DNA of 64,000 bases from Winogradskyella sp. Lineage in GTDB: Bacteria > Bacteroidota > Bacteroidia > Flavobacteriales > Flavobacteriaceae. The stretch covers positions 149,137-213,136 of the forward strand of contig NZ_JABSSU010000003.1 in the NCBI RefSeq assembly GCF_013213835.1, written 5' to 3'. The translations under genes were made by a program, and so were the position numbers. Shown here piece by piece: positions 1-7,351 of this stretch. The notes under the pieces were generated by a model. The model saw only the letters and a list, made by a program, of their open reading frames with translations, had not been told where the DNA came from and searched no databases. Positions within the stretch are counted from its first letter, which is position 1. The number at the start of each line of letters is the position of its first letter.

Positions 1-1
1 T

Positions 2-406
2 TATAAAATCCATATTAATAAAAGTAGTATGTTTAATACACCACCTGTTTTTCCTGTATATGTATCAATGCTTACACTTCAATGGTTAAAAGACCTCGGC
101 GGAATTGAGGCTATTGAAAAGGAAAATGAGAAAAAAGCAAGTTTAATCTATTCAGAAATTGATTTAAACCCACTTTTCAAAGGATATGCCGTTAAAGAGG
201 ACCGATCTAATATGAATGCTACTTTCACCTTAGAAAATGAGAACCTCAAAGAAACATTCGATGCTATGTGGAAAGAAGCTGGTATTAATGGTCTTAATGG
301 CCACAGAAGTGTTGGTGGTTACAGAGCTTCAATGTACAATGCACTTAGCTTAGATAGCGTTAAGGCGTTGGTTGAAGTTATGAGCGAATTAGAACGTAAA
401 GCATAA
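2..406 (+). CDS. serC: Phosphoserine aminotransferase, C-terminal part
   Basis: This is the C-terminal end of a PLP-dependent aminotransferase that makes 3-phosphoserine from 3-phosphohydroxypyruvate in serine biosynthesis. The reading frame is open from base 2, so the start lies outside the window; the ATG at 29 is internal (SMFNTPPVFPVYV, typical of SerC). The small-domain motif NGLNGHRSVGGYRASMYNA near the end matches SerC, whose residues around HRxxGGxRAS contact the phosphate of the substrate. The PLP lysine is not in the window. serA follows 70 bases downstream on the same strand, so the two successive pathway enzymes are probably co-transcribed. Confidence 0.93.
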   Translation, partial: YKIHINKSSMFNTPPVFPVYVSMLTLQWLKDLGGIEAIEKENEKKASLIYSEIDLNPLFKGYAVKEDRSNMNATFTLENENLKETFDAMWKEAGINGLNGHRSVGGYRASMYNALSLDSVKALVEVMSELERKA

Positions 407-476
407 TAAATAAACAAACCATTAATTTAGGTTATAGAGTTCAATGAACTTTTAACTTTAAACTTTTAACTTAACA

Positions 477-1427
477 ATGAAAGTATTAGCAAATGACGGA
501 GTTTCGCAAAGCGGCATCAATGCTTTAGAAGCAGCTGGTTATGAAGTTTTAACAACAACTGTTGCGCAAGAGCAATTACAAAATTATATCAATGAAAATG
601 ATATCTCTGTGCTTTTAGTAAGAAGCGCAACTAAAGTGAGAAAAGATATCATAGACAACTGTCCTAACCTAAAAATTATAGGTCGCGGAGGTGTTGGTAT
701 GGATAACATTGATGTTGATTATGCAAGAGAAAAAGGGTTACACGTTATTAACACGCCTGCAGCATCTTCGCATTCTGTTGCAGAATTGGTATTTGGTCAC
801 TTTTATGGATTAGCAAGATTCTTACATAACTCTAATCGCGATATGCCTTTAGAAGGAGATACCAATTTTAAGGCACTTAAGAAAGCTTATGCTAAAGGAA
901 TAGAATTAAAAGGTAAAACACTAGGTGTTATTGGTTTTGGTAGAATTGGTCAAGCTACGGCAAAAATTGGTATTGGTGCTGGTATGAAGGTTGTTGCTTT
1001 TGACCCTTTTATGGAAAAAGCTAACTTAGAATTAGACTTTTTTGATGGTCAAAGACTTAATTTTGAAATAGAAACCATCTCTAAGGAAGACGTTTTAAAG
1101 CAAGCAGATTTTATTTCACTTCATGTACCTGCTCAAAAAGAGTATGTCATAGATGAAGCTGAACTAAACATGATGAAAGATGGAGTTTTTATCGCTAATG
1201 CAGCGCGAGGTGGTGTTGTTAATGAATTTGCGCTAGTAAAGGCGATTGAAAGCAGAAAAGTTGCTGGTGCAGCATTAGATGTTTTTGAAAAAGAACCACA
1301 ACCAGAAATTCAATTATTAATGAATGCCTCTTTGTCTCTTACACCACATACAGGTGCGGCCACCAATGAGGCACAAGACAGAATTGGTGTAGAGCTCGCA
1401 GATCAAATTATCAACATTTTAGGATAA
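477..1427 (+). CDS. serA: D-3-phosphoglycerate dehydrogenase, short form
   Basis: This enzyme oxidises 3-phosphoglycerate to 3-phosphohydroxypyruvate with NAD, the first step of serine synthesis. The protein has 316 residues, so it is the short form without a C-terminal ACT regulatory domain. The NAD-binding Rossmann motif GVIGFGRIGQA is at about residues 150-160. The catalytic Arg, Glu and His of D-2-hydroxyacid dehydrogenases are in NAARGGVVNE, DVFEKEPQP and LTPHTGAATNEA. The gene directly follows serC and is closed by a hairpin terminator at 1453. Related 2-hydroxyacid dehydrogenases are the alternative, but the serC neighbour supports SerA. Confidence 0.93.
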   Translation: MKVLANDGVSQSGINALEAAGYEVLTTTVAQEQLQNYINENDISVLLVRSATKVRKDIIDNCPNLKIIGRGGVGMDNIDVDYAREKGLHVINTPAASSHSVAELVFGHFYGLARFLHNSNRDMPLEGDTNFKALKKAYAKGIELKGKTLGVIGFGRIGQATAKIGIGAGMKVVAFDPFMEKANLELDFFDGQRLNFEIETISKEDVLKQADFISLHVPAQKEYVIDEAELNMMKDGVFIANAARGGVVNEFALVKAIESRKVAGAALDVFEKEPQPEIQLLMNASLSLTPHTGAATNEAQDRIGVELADQIINILG

Positions 1428-1452
1428 ATATGTGACTTAAACATAATAAATG

Positions 1453-1479
1453 AGTCCTACATATGTTAGGGCTTTTTTT
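1453..1479 (+). terminator. Rho-independent terminator after serA
   Basis: A 7-bp stem (AGTCCTA with TAGGGCT, one G-U pair) with a 7-base loop is followed by seven T. It lies 25 bases past the serA stop. Confidence 0.75.
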
Positions 1480-1523
1480 GTACCTTTCATTCTCTCTATA
1501 ATATAACTTAAAAACATAACACA

Positions 1524-2159
1524 ATGTCAGGAATATTAGACTTATTAAACAGTGATTTAGGAAAAACAATTATAAACGGTGTTTCAGGATCAACAGGAAC
1601 AAACGAAAATAAAACTTCAAGTGTACTAACAATGGCTTTACCAGTATTAATGAAAGCTATGGAACGTAATGCGGCTACACCAGAAGGTGCAGATGGATTA
1701 ATGGGTGCGTTAAGTGGGAAACATGATGGAAGTATTCTTGACAATCTCGGTGATCTTTTTGGTGGCGGTGTAAATGAAAATGTAAAAGTTGATGGATCTA
1801 AAATTCTAGGTCATATCTTAGGTGGTAAACAGCAAGGAGTACAACAAGTTATTGGTCAAAAAGCTGGAATAGACTCTAATTCAGTAGGTGAAATTCTTAA
1901 AGTAGCAGCACCTATTTTAATGGGAATTTTAGGAAAACAATCTAGACAAAATAATGTGAGTTCTCAAGGAGATTTAACGGGTCTTTTAGGCGGATTACTT
2001 GGTGGCAATCAAGCACGAAATGAACAAAGCTTCTTCGAAAAAATATTAGATGCTGATGGTGATGGAAGCGTAATTGATGATGTGGCCGGAATGGTATTAG
2101 GTGGTGACAAGAAAAAAGGTGGTCTAGGCGGTTTATTAGGTGGTCTTTTTGGAAAATAA
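1524..2159 (+). CDS. DUF937 domain protein
   Basis: A 211-residue soluble protein of the DUF937 (YidB-like) type, of unknown function. It is rich in Gly, with repeated short segments such as GLLGGLLGGNQ and GGLGGLLGGLFGK. It contains an EF-hand-like DADGDGSVIDD stretch near residue 175, which could bind calcium; that is inference. It stands alone between two terminators, so it is probably a single-gene transcript. No signal peptide is visible. The family assignment rests on the N-terminal LDLLNSDLGKTIINGVS pattern and the Gly-rich C-terminus. Confidence 0.75.
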   Translation: MSGILDLLNSDLGKTIINGVSGSTGTNENKTSSVLTMALPVLMKAMERNAATPEGADGLMGALSGKHDGSILDNLGDLFGGGVNENVKVDGSKILGHILGGKQQGVQQVIGQKAGIDSNSVGEILKVAAPILMGILGKQSRQNNVSSQGDLTGLLGGLLGGNQARNEQSFFEKILDADGDGSVIDDVAGMVLGGDKKKGGLGGLLGGLFGK

Positions 2160-2178
2160 TTATACATATACTATATAG

Positions 2179-2211
2179 AAAAAGCAGCTCATAATATGAG
2201 CTGCTTTTTTT
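2179..2211 (+). terminator. Strong hairpin terminator after the DUF937 gene
   Basis: A perfect 14-bp stem (arms 2179-2192 and 2196-2209, core GCAGCTCAT/ATGAGCTGC) with a 3-base loop runs into T. The A-rich left arm means it may also work in the other direction. Confidence 0.85.
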
Positions 2212-2342
2212 ATTTCCTCATTCATAATAGACATTTACTCAATTAGAATAGCACCACACACAATCATTATTTAAAAAGACTTAATTTTGTTATTGATTTG
2301 TAGTGTAGATAAAAGCATTTTTAAATTCAATTATTTCAAATC

Positions 2343-2783
2343 ATGAAAAAACTACTTTTTTTATTTTTTTTAGTTCTGGCTTTAGTTTTTAGTTGTAAAT
2401 CCTATAACTCTGATCAAATTATAGACAATAGTCTTACTGCTGATTTGGTTGAGAATGACACCATAAGTATTAGTAGTGATGAAACTGACTATGAAGTTAT
2501 TATAATTGAACCTGGATTTAATGGATGGTTACTTGGTAGTGCTAGGCCTCGCGGTTTTCATTCTCAAAATTGGTTAGAAACTAGAAATGCACTTTTAGTT
2601 CAAGCTTGGAATCAAAGAAACCTGCAACCAACGGTTTACGATCCCAATCTATACCAATTAAGAATTGATTATGATACGCGCACAGATTACGGCTATGAAG
2701 TTAATTATTTACTCTACAACTACTTTTTATATTTTCAGTTAAAATACAAACAACAATTGACAACTTTTATTCCTAGAATTTAA
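2343..2783 (+). CDS. DUF6146-like lipoprotein
   Basis: A 146-residue predicted lipoprotein. The signal peptide ends at a lipobox (VFSC, Cys about residue 18). The mature part has the pattern DYEVIIIEPGFNGWL, then HSQNWLETRNALLVQAWNQR, then the aromatic end YGYEVNYLLYNYFLYFQ. I recognise this pattern from the flavobacterial family listed as DUF6146; its function is unknown. A membrane protein gene follows after 28 bases and may be co-transcribed, although a promoter-like TAAATTTG lies between them. Confidence 0.75.
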   Translation: MKKLLFLFFLVLALVFSCKSYNSDQIIDNSLTADLVENDTISISSDETDYEVIIIEPGFNGWLLGSARPRGFHSQNWLETRNALLVQAWNQRNLQPTVYDPNLYQLRIDYDTRTDYGYEVNYLLYNYFLYFQLKYKQQLTTFIPRI

Positions 2784-2785
2784 TG

Positions 2786-2810
2786 TAAATTTGTGCACTT
2801 TTTAAAGTGC
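2786..2810 (+). promoter_or_regulatory. Promoter-like -7 element and inverted repeat before the 2812 gene
   Basis: TAAATTTG at 2786-2793 fits the Bacteroidota -7 consensus TAnnTTTG. It is followed by the inverted repeat GCACTTT-TT-AAAGTGC at 2795-2810, which ends one base before the ATG. A clear TTTG at -33 is missing. The repeat would cover the transcription start and the ribosome site, so it could be an operator or an mRNA hairpin. Confidence 0.4.
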
Positions 2811-2811
2811 T

Positions 2812-3300
2812 ATGGAAAAATTTAAAAAGCATTGGGAAATACAACAGAATTGGCAACTCATTTTTCCACTGCTAGGTATTTTAATATTAGGTTATTCAGC
2901 TTTTAAGATTGCGAATGCATTACTTTGTGATTATGGTTTATACGCTGTGATTCCTGTAAGTATTGTCTTGTATTTTGCCCTGTTGAAATTTACGTTATTC
3001 TTATTTAAAAAACTTGAAAATAAGTGGATCCTAGATTATAGATGGGAAATGATTCGTGTGTTTATGGTTTTTGCAATTACGGGTTCTTCTTCCATGTTTG
3101 TTGGGAGACCATTAATAAAATTGATGGGCATCACTAAAGATAACCTAAACCCTTTTATTTACTGGGTCTTATTTATTTTCATTGGCCTTGTTTTCTATCA
3201 GATACTCTTAGTTTTCTTTGGTTGGCTTTTTGGACAACATAAATTTTTTTGGGAATTTGAAAAGAAAATGCTCAGACGTTTTGGATTCTTTAAAGACTAA
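2812..3300 (+). CDS. Four-helix membrane protein (DUF6787-like)
   Basis: A 162-residue inner-membrane protein with about four hydrophobic segments (near residues 18-34, 40-58, 85-100 and 120-145). It contains the conserved-looking MVFAITGSSSMFVGRPLIK and ends with a basic tail (EFEKKMLRRFGFF). It resembles the flavobacterial family listed as DUF6787; no function is known. A near-perfect inverted repeat sits directly in front of the start codon. Confidence 0.65.
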   Translation: MEKFKKHWEIQQNWQLIFPLLGILILGYSAFKIANALLCDYGLYAVIPVSIVLYFALLKFTLFLFKKLENKWILDYRWEMIRVFMVFAITGSSSMFVGRPLIKLMGITKDNLNPFIYWVLFIFIGLVFYQILLVFFGWLFGQHKFFWEFEKKMLRRFGFFKD

Positions 3301-3323
3301 TAATAAATAAATGAAGAAGCCAC

Positions 3324-3367
3324 TTTGACGCAACATTAATAAGTCCTATTTTTGCAACTTAGTTGCA
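3324..3367 (+). promoter_or_regulatory. Promoter with overlapping Fur/Zur-like inverted repeat
   Basis: TTTG (3324-3327), a 19-base spacer and TATTTTTG (3347-3354) form a textbook Bacteroidota promoter. The inverted repeat TGCAACT-T-AGTTGCA (3353-3367) overlaps the -7 element and reaches into the ATG at 3367. Its position and symmetry fit a repressor operator. It precedes a His-rich protein and a ZnuD-like receptor, so a zinc- or iron-sensing Fur-family repressor is the likely ligand (inference). Confidence 0.65.
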
Positions 3368-3717
3368 TGAAAAACACTTTTCTCAGAATATTATCTTTAT
3401 TCTTTTTAACAATCTTACTCTCTAGTAACTTTGTTAACCTGCATGTTTTGTTCCACAATCACACGTCAATAGAAGTGTGTCATAACCATTCACATAATAA
3501 TAGCGACGATAATACTGAAAAGGAATCGTGCCAACTTTGCGTTATTACCCAATGTTTAAATCATTTAAACTATCACTTAGATTTCAATTCATCCTTTCAG
3601 CCCGAAACAACAACTGATTGCGATGAATTACTTGCAGTATCATCTTACTCTAAGTTCTTTTATGACAAAAATATTTTCAGTCATAATAAGAATAAAGCGC
3701 CACCTTACTTAACTTAA
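3367..3717 (+). CDS. Small His/Cys-rich secreted protein
   Basis: A 116-residue protein, first gene of a metal-uptake locus. It has an N-terminal signal or anchor (LRILSLFFLTILLSSNFV). A metal-ligand-rich stretch follows: HNHTSIEVCHNHSHNN and a CQLCVITQC cluster, with more His after it. A TTG 15 bases upstream would lie inside the -7 element and the operator, so the ATG at 3367 was chosen; this makes the mRNA nearly leaderless. The TonB receptor begins 48 bases downstream. The role is probably binding or passing on a transition metal such as zinc; this is inference from composition and context. Confidence 0.7.
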   Translation: MKNTFLRILSLFFLTILLSSNFVNLHVLFHNHTSIEVCHNHSHNNSDDNTEKESCQLCVITQCLNHLNYHLDFNSSFQPETTTDCDELLAVSSYSKFFYDKNIFSHNKNKAPPYLT

Positions 3718-3765
3718 GAACCAATCAATCAAGAATTAGATCAGTAATAAGATATTAAAAGTATA

Positions 3766-6174
3766 ATGAAATATATCTTACTAGTCTTATCAGTATTCTG
3801 TTCATATTTAGGGTATTCTCAAAATTGTAACCATAGATTACGAGGTAGTGTAATAGATTTTCATGCTAATACGCCTTTAGAGGATGCCACAATTAAACTA
3901 AAGAACACTGATAAGATCACTATATCAGATAAAAATGGAATATTCAATTTCGAAGATTTATGTGAAGGAACATATACCATTGAAGTATCTCATATAGGTT
4001 GTAAAACGATAACAAAAACCGTTAAGGTAAAAGGAAAGACGAGTGTAACCATCACCCTAGAACATCACTTAGAAGAACTTGATGAAGTAAATGTATCAGG
4101 TAAATCTAAAACAAAGGTAACTAGTGTTGAGCAGTCTATTTCTAAAGAAGTTATTGAAGTATATACGGATAAATCTCTAGGTGACGCTTTAAATACCATC
4201 AGTGGTGTGTCTTCTTTAAATACAGGAAATTCAATTGTTAAACCTATGATACACGGATTACATAGCAGTAGATTATTGATAATAAATAATAATGTTAGGC
4301 AATTCGATCAGGAATGGGGAGATGAACATGCACCTTCAATTGATATCAATTCAGGTGGACAAATTGAAGTGATAAAAGGAGCTAATACACTAATTTATGG
4401 TAGTGATGCCATTGGTGGATTAATTTTAATTAAACCAGAAAACTATGCCTTAAGAGATAGTCTATTCGGAAGTACCTCGCTATCATTAAATTCTAATGGT
4501 TTAGGCGGTATTATTAATTCTGAACTAACAAAAACCTATAAAAGTGGCTTCTACAGTCGTTTGCAAGCAAACTACAAACGTTTTGGAGACTTTAATGCTG
4601 CTGATTATGATCTCACGAATTCTGATATCGAAAGTATTAATGCTTCTGCTAGGTTTGGATACAAATCTTTTGAAAAAGGATTTGATGCATATTACAGTTA
4701 TGTAAATAATACTATTGGTATTTTAAGTACAGCACACTTAGGTAACGTAAATAATTTAGTGAGAGCTATTAATACCAGTCAACCTATTTTTGTTGGTGAT
4801 TTTTCTTATGATATTAATAATCCTAAACAATTAATTACGCATCATCTAGGAAAAGTTGAAGCCTACAAGCGCTTTCAAGGCATTGGTAAGCTATCTCTTC
4901 AATACGATTTTCAAATTAATCGAAGAAGAGAGTTTGATAGACGCAGACAAAACTTTAGAGATGATCCTGCAGCTGATTTTAGATTATTTACAACCTCTTT
5001 ACAACCAAACTTAAGGATTGATGCATTTGACGATTTAGTTGTAAATACAGGCTTGTTGGTAAGATATCAACAGAATGATGCAGCTGGTTTTGAAGTTACC
5101 AATATTAGCATACCTCTAATACCTGACTATGATAAGTATGATGCAGGTATATATTTCACAGGTAATTACAGTCTTAATCTAAACACAGAGATAAGTGCAG
5201 GCTTTAGATATGACTTTTCTAGAATAGAAGCTGAAAAAGAATACAAATTAGCGGATTGGGAAGAAAACAATTATGATGAGTTGTTTCCTCAATTTAGCTC
5301 TGGTATGGTTGAAGATTTTGAAATACTCACTTTTCCTGAGTTCGATTTTCATAATATTTCTTCCAGTCTTGGAATAACACGATATTTTGAAAATGATATT
5401 CAATTCATTTTTAACTATGGTTTAGCTTCAAGAATGCCTAATGTTGCTGAACTTTTTAGTGATGGTTTACATCACAGCGCAGCCAGAATTGAGACTGGTA
5501 ATCTCACTTTAAATAAAGAGGTGGCCAATAAATTCATTCTTTCACTAGAACGAAACAATCAAAACTTCGGTTTTACAGTAAGTCCATATTACAAATACAT
5601 TAATGATTTTATTCAATTAATTCCGTCTGGTGAAGTATCAGAATCTATTAGAGGATCATTTGTAAAATGGAACTATGACCAAGTTAATGCTCATATATTT
5701 GGTATAGATATAGATGTTAATAAAAAGTTGAGTCAACATTTTGACTATAGCGGTAGTCTAAGTGTATTGAGAGGTGATAACCTTACTGAGGATTTGCCAT
5801 TAATTCATATGCCATCTGCTAATTTCTCTAATTCAATATCATATAAAAATGAAAATCTAAATCAGTTATCATTAAGTCTAACACAATATACTGAACTAAG
5901 ACAAAATAGATTTCCTGATTATAACTTTACAACATTTGATCCCATACTACTAGAAGATGTCTATGTAGATATAAGTACACCAACAGATGCATTTACACTT
6001 TTCCATTTTAATAGTTCAGTAAGATTCAAGATTTCGGATCGAAGTCATCTTAATGTAAGCTTTAATGTGGAAAATGTTTTTAATACATCCTATAGAAATT
6101 ACCTAAATAGATTTCGCTATTTCGCGGACGATCTAGGAAGAAACGTTAACCTTAAACTTAAATTCAATTATTAA
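3766..6174 (+). CDS. TonB-dependent receptor, ZnuD-like
   Basis: An 802-residue outer-membrane transporter. It has a signal peptide (residues 1-18), then a carboxypeptidase-regulatory-like beta domain (about 22-105: LRGSVIDFHANTPLEDATIK), then a plug (about 118-230) and a 22-strand-type barrel ending in an aromatic-rich C-terminus (LKLKFNY). The plug has IHGLHSSRLLIINNNVRQ followed by QEWGDEHAPSID, which resembles the 'QWGDEHG' region of ZnuD-type zinc receptors; this motif and the His-rich neighbours are the basis for suggesting zinc or a similar metal. It sits between a His-rich secreted protein and an Asp/His-rich lipoprotein and probably shares their promoter. Haem or another metal chelate is possible. 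Confidence 0.85.
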   Translation: MKYILLVLSVFCSYLGYSQNCNHRLRGSVIDFHANTPLEDATIKLKNTDKITISDKNGIFNFEDLCEGTYTIEVSHIGCKTITKTVKVKGKTSVTITLEHHLEELDEVNVSGKSKTKVTSVEQSISKEVIEVYTDKSLGDALNTISGVSSLNTGNSIVKPMIHGLHSSRLLIINNNVRQFDQEWGDEHAPSIDINSGGQIEVIKGANTLIYGSDAIGGLILIKPENYALRDSLFGSTSLSLNSNGLGGIINSELTKTYKSGFYSRLQANYKRFGDFNAADYDLTNSDIESINASARFGYKSFEKGFDAYYSYVNNTIGILSTAHLGNVNNLVRAINTSQPIFVGDFSYDINNPKQLITHHLGKVEAYKRFQGIGKLSLQYDFQINRRREFDRRRQNFRDDPAADFRLFTTSLQPNLRIDAFDDLVVNTGLLVRYQQNDAAGFEVTNISIPLIPDYDKYDAGIYFTGNYSLNLNTEISAGFRYDFSRIEAEKEYKLADWEENNYDELFPQFSSGMVEDFEILTFPEFDFHNISSSLGITRYFENDIQFIFNYGLASRMPNVAELFSDGLHHSAARIETGNLTLNKEVANKFILSLERNNQNFGFTVSPYYKYINDFIQLIPSGEVSESIRGSFVKWNYDQVNAHIFGIDIDVNKKLSQHFDYSGSLSVLRGDNLTEDLPLIHMPSANFSNSISYKNENLNQLSLSLTQYTELRQNRFPDYNFTTFDPILLEDVYVDISTPTDAFTLFHFNSSVRFKISDRSHLNVSFNVENVFNTSYRNYLNRFRYFADDLGRNVNLKLKFNY

Positions 6175-6205
6175 ATAAATTATGTCAAATTTTAAAAACC
6201 AAACA

Positions 6206-6793
6206 ATGAAATCAACACTAAAATTATTAGCAATACTATTTATATCTAGTTTAGCTTTTGTAGGCTGTTCTAGTGACGACGACGATGACCATGATGGAGA
6301 TCACGACCATGACCATGAAGAGATAAACATCTTAAGGTATACGCTTACTAACGGAAACGATGTTGTAACGCTTACATTTACAGATTTAGATGGTGAAGGT
6401 GGTGCTGATGGAACTTTTGAAGTTTCTGGCGCTTTATCTGCCAATACTACTTACACAGGTGCATTAGAATTATTACATGAAGAAGAAGATGGAGAAATAG
6501 ATAATATCGGAGCAGAAATTGCTGCCGAACAAGCAGATGAACATGAGGTATTCTACATCACCAATATAACTGGTTTAAATGTAACAACTACAGATGTAGA
6601 TGAAGACTCTAATCCTTTAGGTTTCAATACTACTGTAACTACAGGAGCTGCTGGTACGGGATTATTAACTGTAACCGTAGTCCATGAAGGTAAAAAACCT
6701 AATGATGGTACAGTAGATGATGCTTTAATTGGTACAGACGAAGGTCCTGGATCTATCGATATTACTGTAACATTTAGTGTACAAGTACAATAG
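6206..6793 (+). CDS. Asp/His-rich lipoprotein, putative metal-binding partner
   Basis: A 195-residue lipoprotein when started at the ATG at 6206, which gives a normal signal peptide (MKSTLKLLAILF, lipobox AFVGC). An ATG at 6182 would add eight residues ahead of it and looks less likely. Directly after the lipid Cys is an acidic, His-rich run (SSDDDDDHDGDHDHDHEE) that looks like a metal-binding tail. The rest is a Thr/Gly-rich beta domain. It begins about 30 bases after the TonB receptor and is closed by a terminator, so it is probably the surface or periplasmic partner of that receptor. The metal is unknown. Confidence 0.75.
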   Translation: MKSTLKLLAILFISSLAFVGCSSDDDDDHDGDHDHDHEEINILRYTLTNGNDVVTLTFTDLDGEGGADGTFEVSGALSANTTYTGALELLHEEEDGEIDNIGAEIAAEQADEHEVFYITNITGLNVTTTDVDEDSNPLGFNTTVTTGAAGTGLLTVTVVHEGKKPNDGTVDDALIGTDEGPGSIDITVTFSVQVQ

Positions 6794-6811
6794 ATAAAGT
6801 CGTATTACAAT

Positions 6812-6842
6812 AAAAAAGCTGAAGATAAACTTCAGCTTTTTT
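6812..6842. terminator. Bidirectional terminator between convergent genes
   Basis: A 13-bp stem (AAAAAAGCTGAAG / CTTCAGCTTTTTT) with a 5-base loop, flanked by A on the left and T on the right, serves the metal locus (+) and the 6842 gene (-). The stop codon of the minus-strand gene touches the right arm. Confidence 0.8.
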
Positions 6843-7114
6843 TATGCTTTAATCATAGAACTTTTATTCTCAGTACTTGGTAAATAACTATTTAACCACA
6901 TTAATGTAAATGTCGGTACCACATCTAAAAATGGCAACGCTTCTTCCACAAAAGAAATTACCGCTGCAATTTTACCTTTTTTGCCTTTATAGAGTTTAGT
7001 CATCAAATAAGCTGATAATGGCGCCCAAATAAAGTCAAATGGCGGAAATATTATGGAGACATAACCTAAAGCATCAAACAATAAGCCTAATAGTAATTTT
7101 TGAGATTTTTTCAT
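6842..7114 (-). CDS. Small membrane protein, unknown
   Basis: A 90-residue protein with two or three hydrophobic segments (LLLGLLFDALGYVSIIFPP, FIWAPLSAYLMTKLY, and a weaker one near FTLMWLNSYL). A basic KGKKGK loop lies between them. I do not recognise the family. It stands alone, convergent with the metal locus. The 237 bases upstream to the next gene hold no clear signal. Confidence 0.6.
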   Translation of the reverse strand: MKKSQKLLLGLLFDALGYVSIIFPPFDFIWAPLSAYLMTKLYKGKKGKIAAVISFVEEALPFLDVVPTFTLMWLNSYLPSTENKSSMIKA

Positions 7115-7351
7115 TTGTTATTTTAGTATTTCAAAGAAATATCAGTATTTCATTGTATTTCTACTAGATACTTTAACAATAAGTGTTCCAAATTAGAAAA
7201 TTGTCAAAAAGTCGGTAAATTAAAACTAAATACCTCTACTCTTTTTAACGTTTAATTATGACGGCAATAAGCCATCAAAATGTAGTTTTGCGATAGGTTT
7301 AAATTTTACATCTTAAACATTACAGAATAATATCATCAATCAAAATTACAC

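Noticed and set aside
3352..3366. TTG start for the His/Cys-rich protein
   Set aside because: It lies in the -7 promoter element and the inverted repeat; ATG 3367 gives a normal signal peptide.
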